Shown here: piece by piece, positions 63,501-64,000 of the stretch
Layout of the letters: every line of letters starts with the position of its first letter
Numbering within the stretch: position 1 is the stretch's first letter
NCBI GenBank assembly: GCA_016866875.1
Contig: VGKY01000004.1
Location: forward strand, 1 to 64,000
Source: Candidatus Peribacteria bacterium
Lineage (GTDB): Bacteria; Patescibacteriota; Gracilibacteria; Peribacterales; Peribacteraceae
Direction: 5' to 3'
Length of the DNA: 64,000 nt
Program-made: the position numbers and the translations under genes
The notes under the pieces: generated by a model
Databases searched by the model: none
Told to the model about the DNA's origin: nothing
Seen by the model: only the letters and a program-made list of their open reading frames with translations

Positions 63501-63980
63501 AGCCATCTGGTGCACGAGCATGTAGGAAAGCTCGTCTTCAAACGCCTGGGCATCCTGTGTGGTATCGAAGTATCCATGCTGCTGACCCCAGTGACGCCAG
63601 CAACCGGCGAGACGGCGCACAACCTGCTTCACCGAACGCTCGGGACCCGTCACGACATTGCCCTGAGCGTCGTGGATGACACTGCCAGCGTCATCCACCT
63701 GCGGCACGCCCGCCTTGCGATAGTACTTGCTCACGACGATGTCCGTGGCAACCTGCGACCAGCCTGCGGGTACCTCGGCCCCCTCCATCTCAAAGACCAC
63801 CGATCCGTCCGTGTTTTTGATCCTGCTCACGCGCTTTTCGTAGACCACGTCCTCAAGCGGATCCCTCCCGGCACTCGTGAACACCCGATCAATCGTCAAT
63901 GCCCCGTGACGCGCAGACGCGTTCTCTTGGGGAATGTCACGGACCCGGGGAATAGCGGAAGAGGAGGTGGCGGGATTCAT
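60552..63980 (-). CDS. nrdJ: Adenosylcobalamin-dependent ribonucleotide reductase (class II)
   Basis: 1142 aa. The catalytic barrel has NPCSEYMFLDNTACNLASLN, cited as NPCSEYMFLDNTACNLA, in the active-site loop; the phosphate-binding IAPTGTIGLLMDCDTTG; and FGSGTGTNFSNLRG. The C-terminus has a tail of about 200 residues with a zinc-ribbon end (CSGCGSFKMKRNGSCEVC then LDCGATSGCS), typical of the long NrdJ form. It reduces ribonucleotides to deoxyribonucleotides with a B12-derived radical. No B12 synthesis gene is in the window, and CPR cells generally lack that pathway, so the cofactor is probably scavenged. Any riboswitch would lie outside the right edge. Confidence 0.95.
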   Translation of the reverse strand: MNPATSSSAIPRVRDIPQENASARHGALTIDRVFTSAGRDPLEDVVYEKRVSRIKNTDGSVVFEMEGAEVPAGWSQVATDIVVSKYYRKAGVPQVDDAGSVIHDAQGNVVTGPERSVKQVVRRLAGCWRHWGQQHGYFDTTQDAQAFEDELSYMLVHQMAAPNSPQWFNTGLHYAYNITGPAQGHYYCEPATGEVKRSTDAYTHPQPHACFIQSVDDDMVNEGGIMDLWVREARLFKFGSGTGTNFSNLRGDGEPLSGGGRSSGLMSFLKIGDRAAAAIKSGGTTRRAAKMVCLDLDHPDIETFIDWKVNEEKKVAALAEAGYDTDFNGEAYQTVSGQNSNNSVRVPHAFFEAVECDSSWDLVWRTERKKAIAEGRTAKPCKTLKARDLWDKIGYAAWACADPGVQYDTTINDWHTCPVGGRINASNPCSEYMFLDNTACNLASLNLLKFVDESRGCIDTVKYRHAARLWTIVLEISVLMAQFPSREIADLSYKYRTLGLGYANLGAMLMRMGIPYDSPKARSICAALTAILTGESYAASAEMAKALGAFPEYSANAEHMLRVIRNHRRAAYDAPAREYEGLHVTPVGIDQGVCPPDLLEASKECWDRAISMGEKHGYRNAQTTVIAPTGTIGLLMDCDTTGVEPDFALVKFKKLAGGGYMKIANQSVKPALHALHYSDREVREIMQYVMGSLTLEGAPHINRQTLRKKGFEDADIAKIEKNLPQVFEIGFAFNRWVLGEDTMKGLGFSETQMQDFHFAVLPALGFTQQQIDEANLWICGHMTVEGAPHLKPEHLPVFDCANKCGKIGERYIAAEGHIRMMAASQPFISGAISKTINLPSDATVEDIKDAYFLSWKLGLKANALYRDGCKMSQALSNKSDTKAKDEKDEKDVKEVIVEKIVIQEVPRRRKLPDERLSLTHKFSVAGHEGYIHVGLYEDGAPGEIFIKMSKEGSTLSGVMDTLALSLSMNLQYGVPLEVLCEKLVGAKFDPAGMTMNKEIPMVRSLMDYMGRWMALKFLPKDKAKRFHNADLVDMAYETGTKSKEAFAMRLPVVDEGASSVRLPFDAEKGVACSEQLAAKVQEKTAVETEKAVADVAIAPTKIALAKQQGFTGSMCSGCGSFKMKRNGSCEVCLDCGATSGCS

Positions 63981-64000
63981 AGGAGAGAAAATGTTAAGAA

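Overview
The window reads as a gene-dense, roughly 55% GC bacterial chromosome segment using the standard code (TGA is a stop throughout). The gene set points to a member of the Candidate Phyla Radiation (Patescibacteria), most likely of the Peregrinibacteria/Peribacteria type. The reasons are tandem T4SS-type pilin modules of a kind common in CPR genomes, two long VirD4/TraG-like ATPases, a class II (B12-dependent) ribonucleotide reductase, an avd-like four-helix-bundle gene, many small lineage-specific proteins, and gene junctions filled with short degenerate repeats. The placement is inference; no rRNA lies in the window.

Layout. 1-630: the N-terminal part of a protein built of nearly identical 36-residue repeats, transcribed away from tRNA-Tyr. 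887-5957: a MacA/MacB-like exporter operon. 6010-14223: an NAD-dependent epimerase/reductase, ftsK, rdgB, a UvrD-like helicase-nuclease and a DUF378 membrane protein. 14287-19144: rpoD with an added C-terminal zinc ribbon, dnaG and an RNA cytosine methyltransferase. 19185-25850: an acyl-carrier-protein fusion, small proteins, an alpha/beta hydrolase, leuS and der. 25830-26332: a small repeat-bounded cassette holding a four-helix-bundle gene. 26331-34226: a LOG-like protein, mltG, ybaB, DUF1622, the first VirD4-like ATPase, and two cell-wall proteins (RlpA-like and 3D/peptidoglycan-binding). 34298-39638: an M24 peptidase diverging from a pilin/PKD operon, then a membrane-bound spermidine-synthase-like protein. 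39700-44756: tRNA-His, hisS, gyrB and rpsU. 44861-51690: an S41 protease, a PrsW-like protease, glyS and rpsB-tsf. 51702-57947: a decayed and an intact receiver, a PLD-family enzyme, the second VirD4-like ATPase, a REP transposase remnant and an SLH-sortase. 58145-63980: ychF, an RNHCP protein, a hairpin-rich spacer and nrdJ.

Two properties recur. First, many genes have a -10 element (TANNNT, often preceded by TG) ending only 6-10 nt before the start codon and no Shine-Dalgarno sequence, so their mRNAs should be leaderless or nearly so; this pattern was used to choose several starts. Second, short-period degenerate repeats sit at gene junctions and in two cases lie in frame inside enzymes (LeuRS and the RNA methyltransferase).

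The most unusual item is the 36-residue repeat protein at the left edge. The two repeat copies visible differ only in codons that change the amino acid, with a variable residue pair in a constant frame. That layout resembles modular recognition repeats, but only 1.8 units are visible and the function is unknown.
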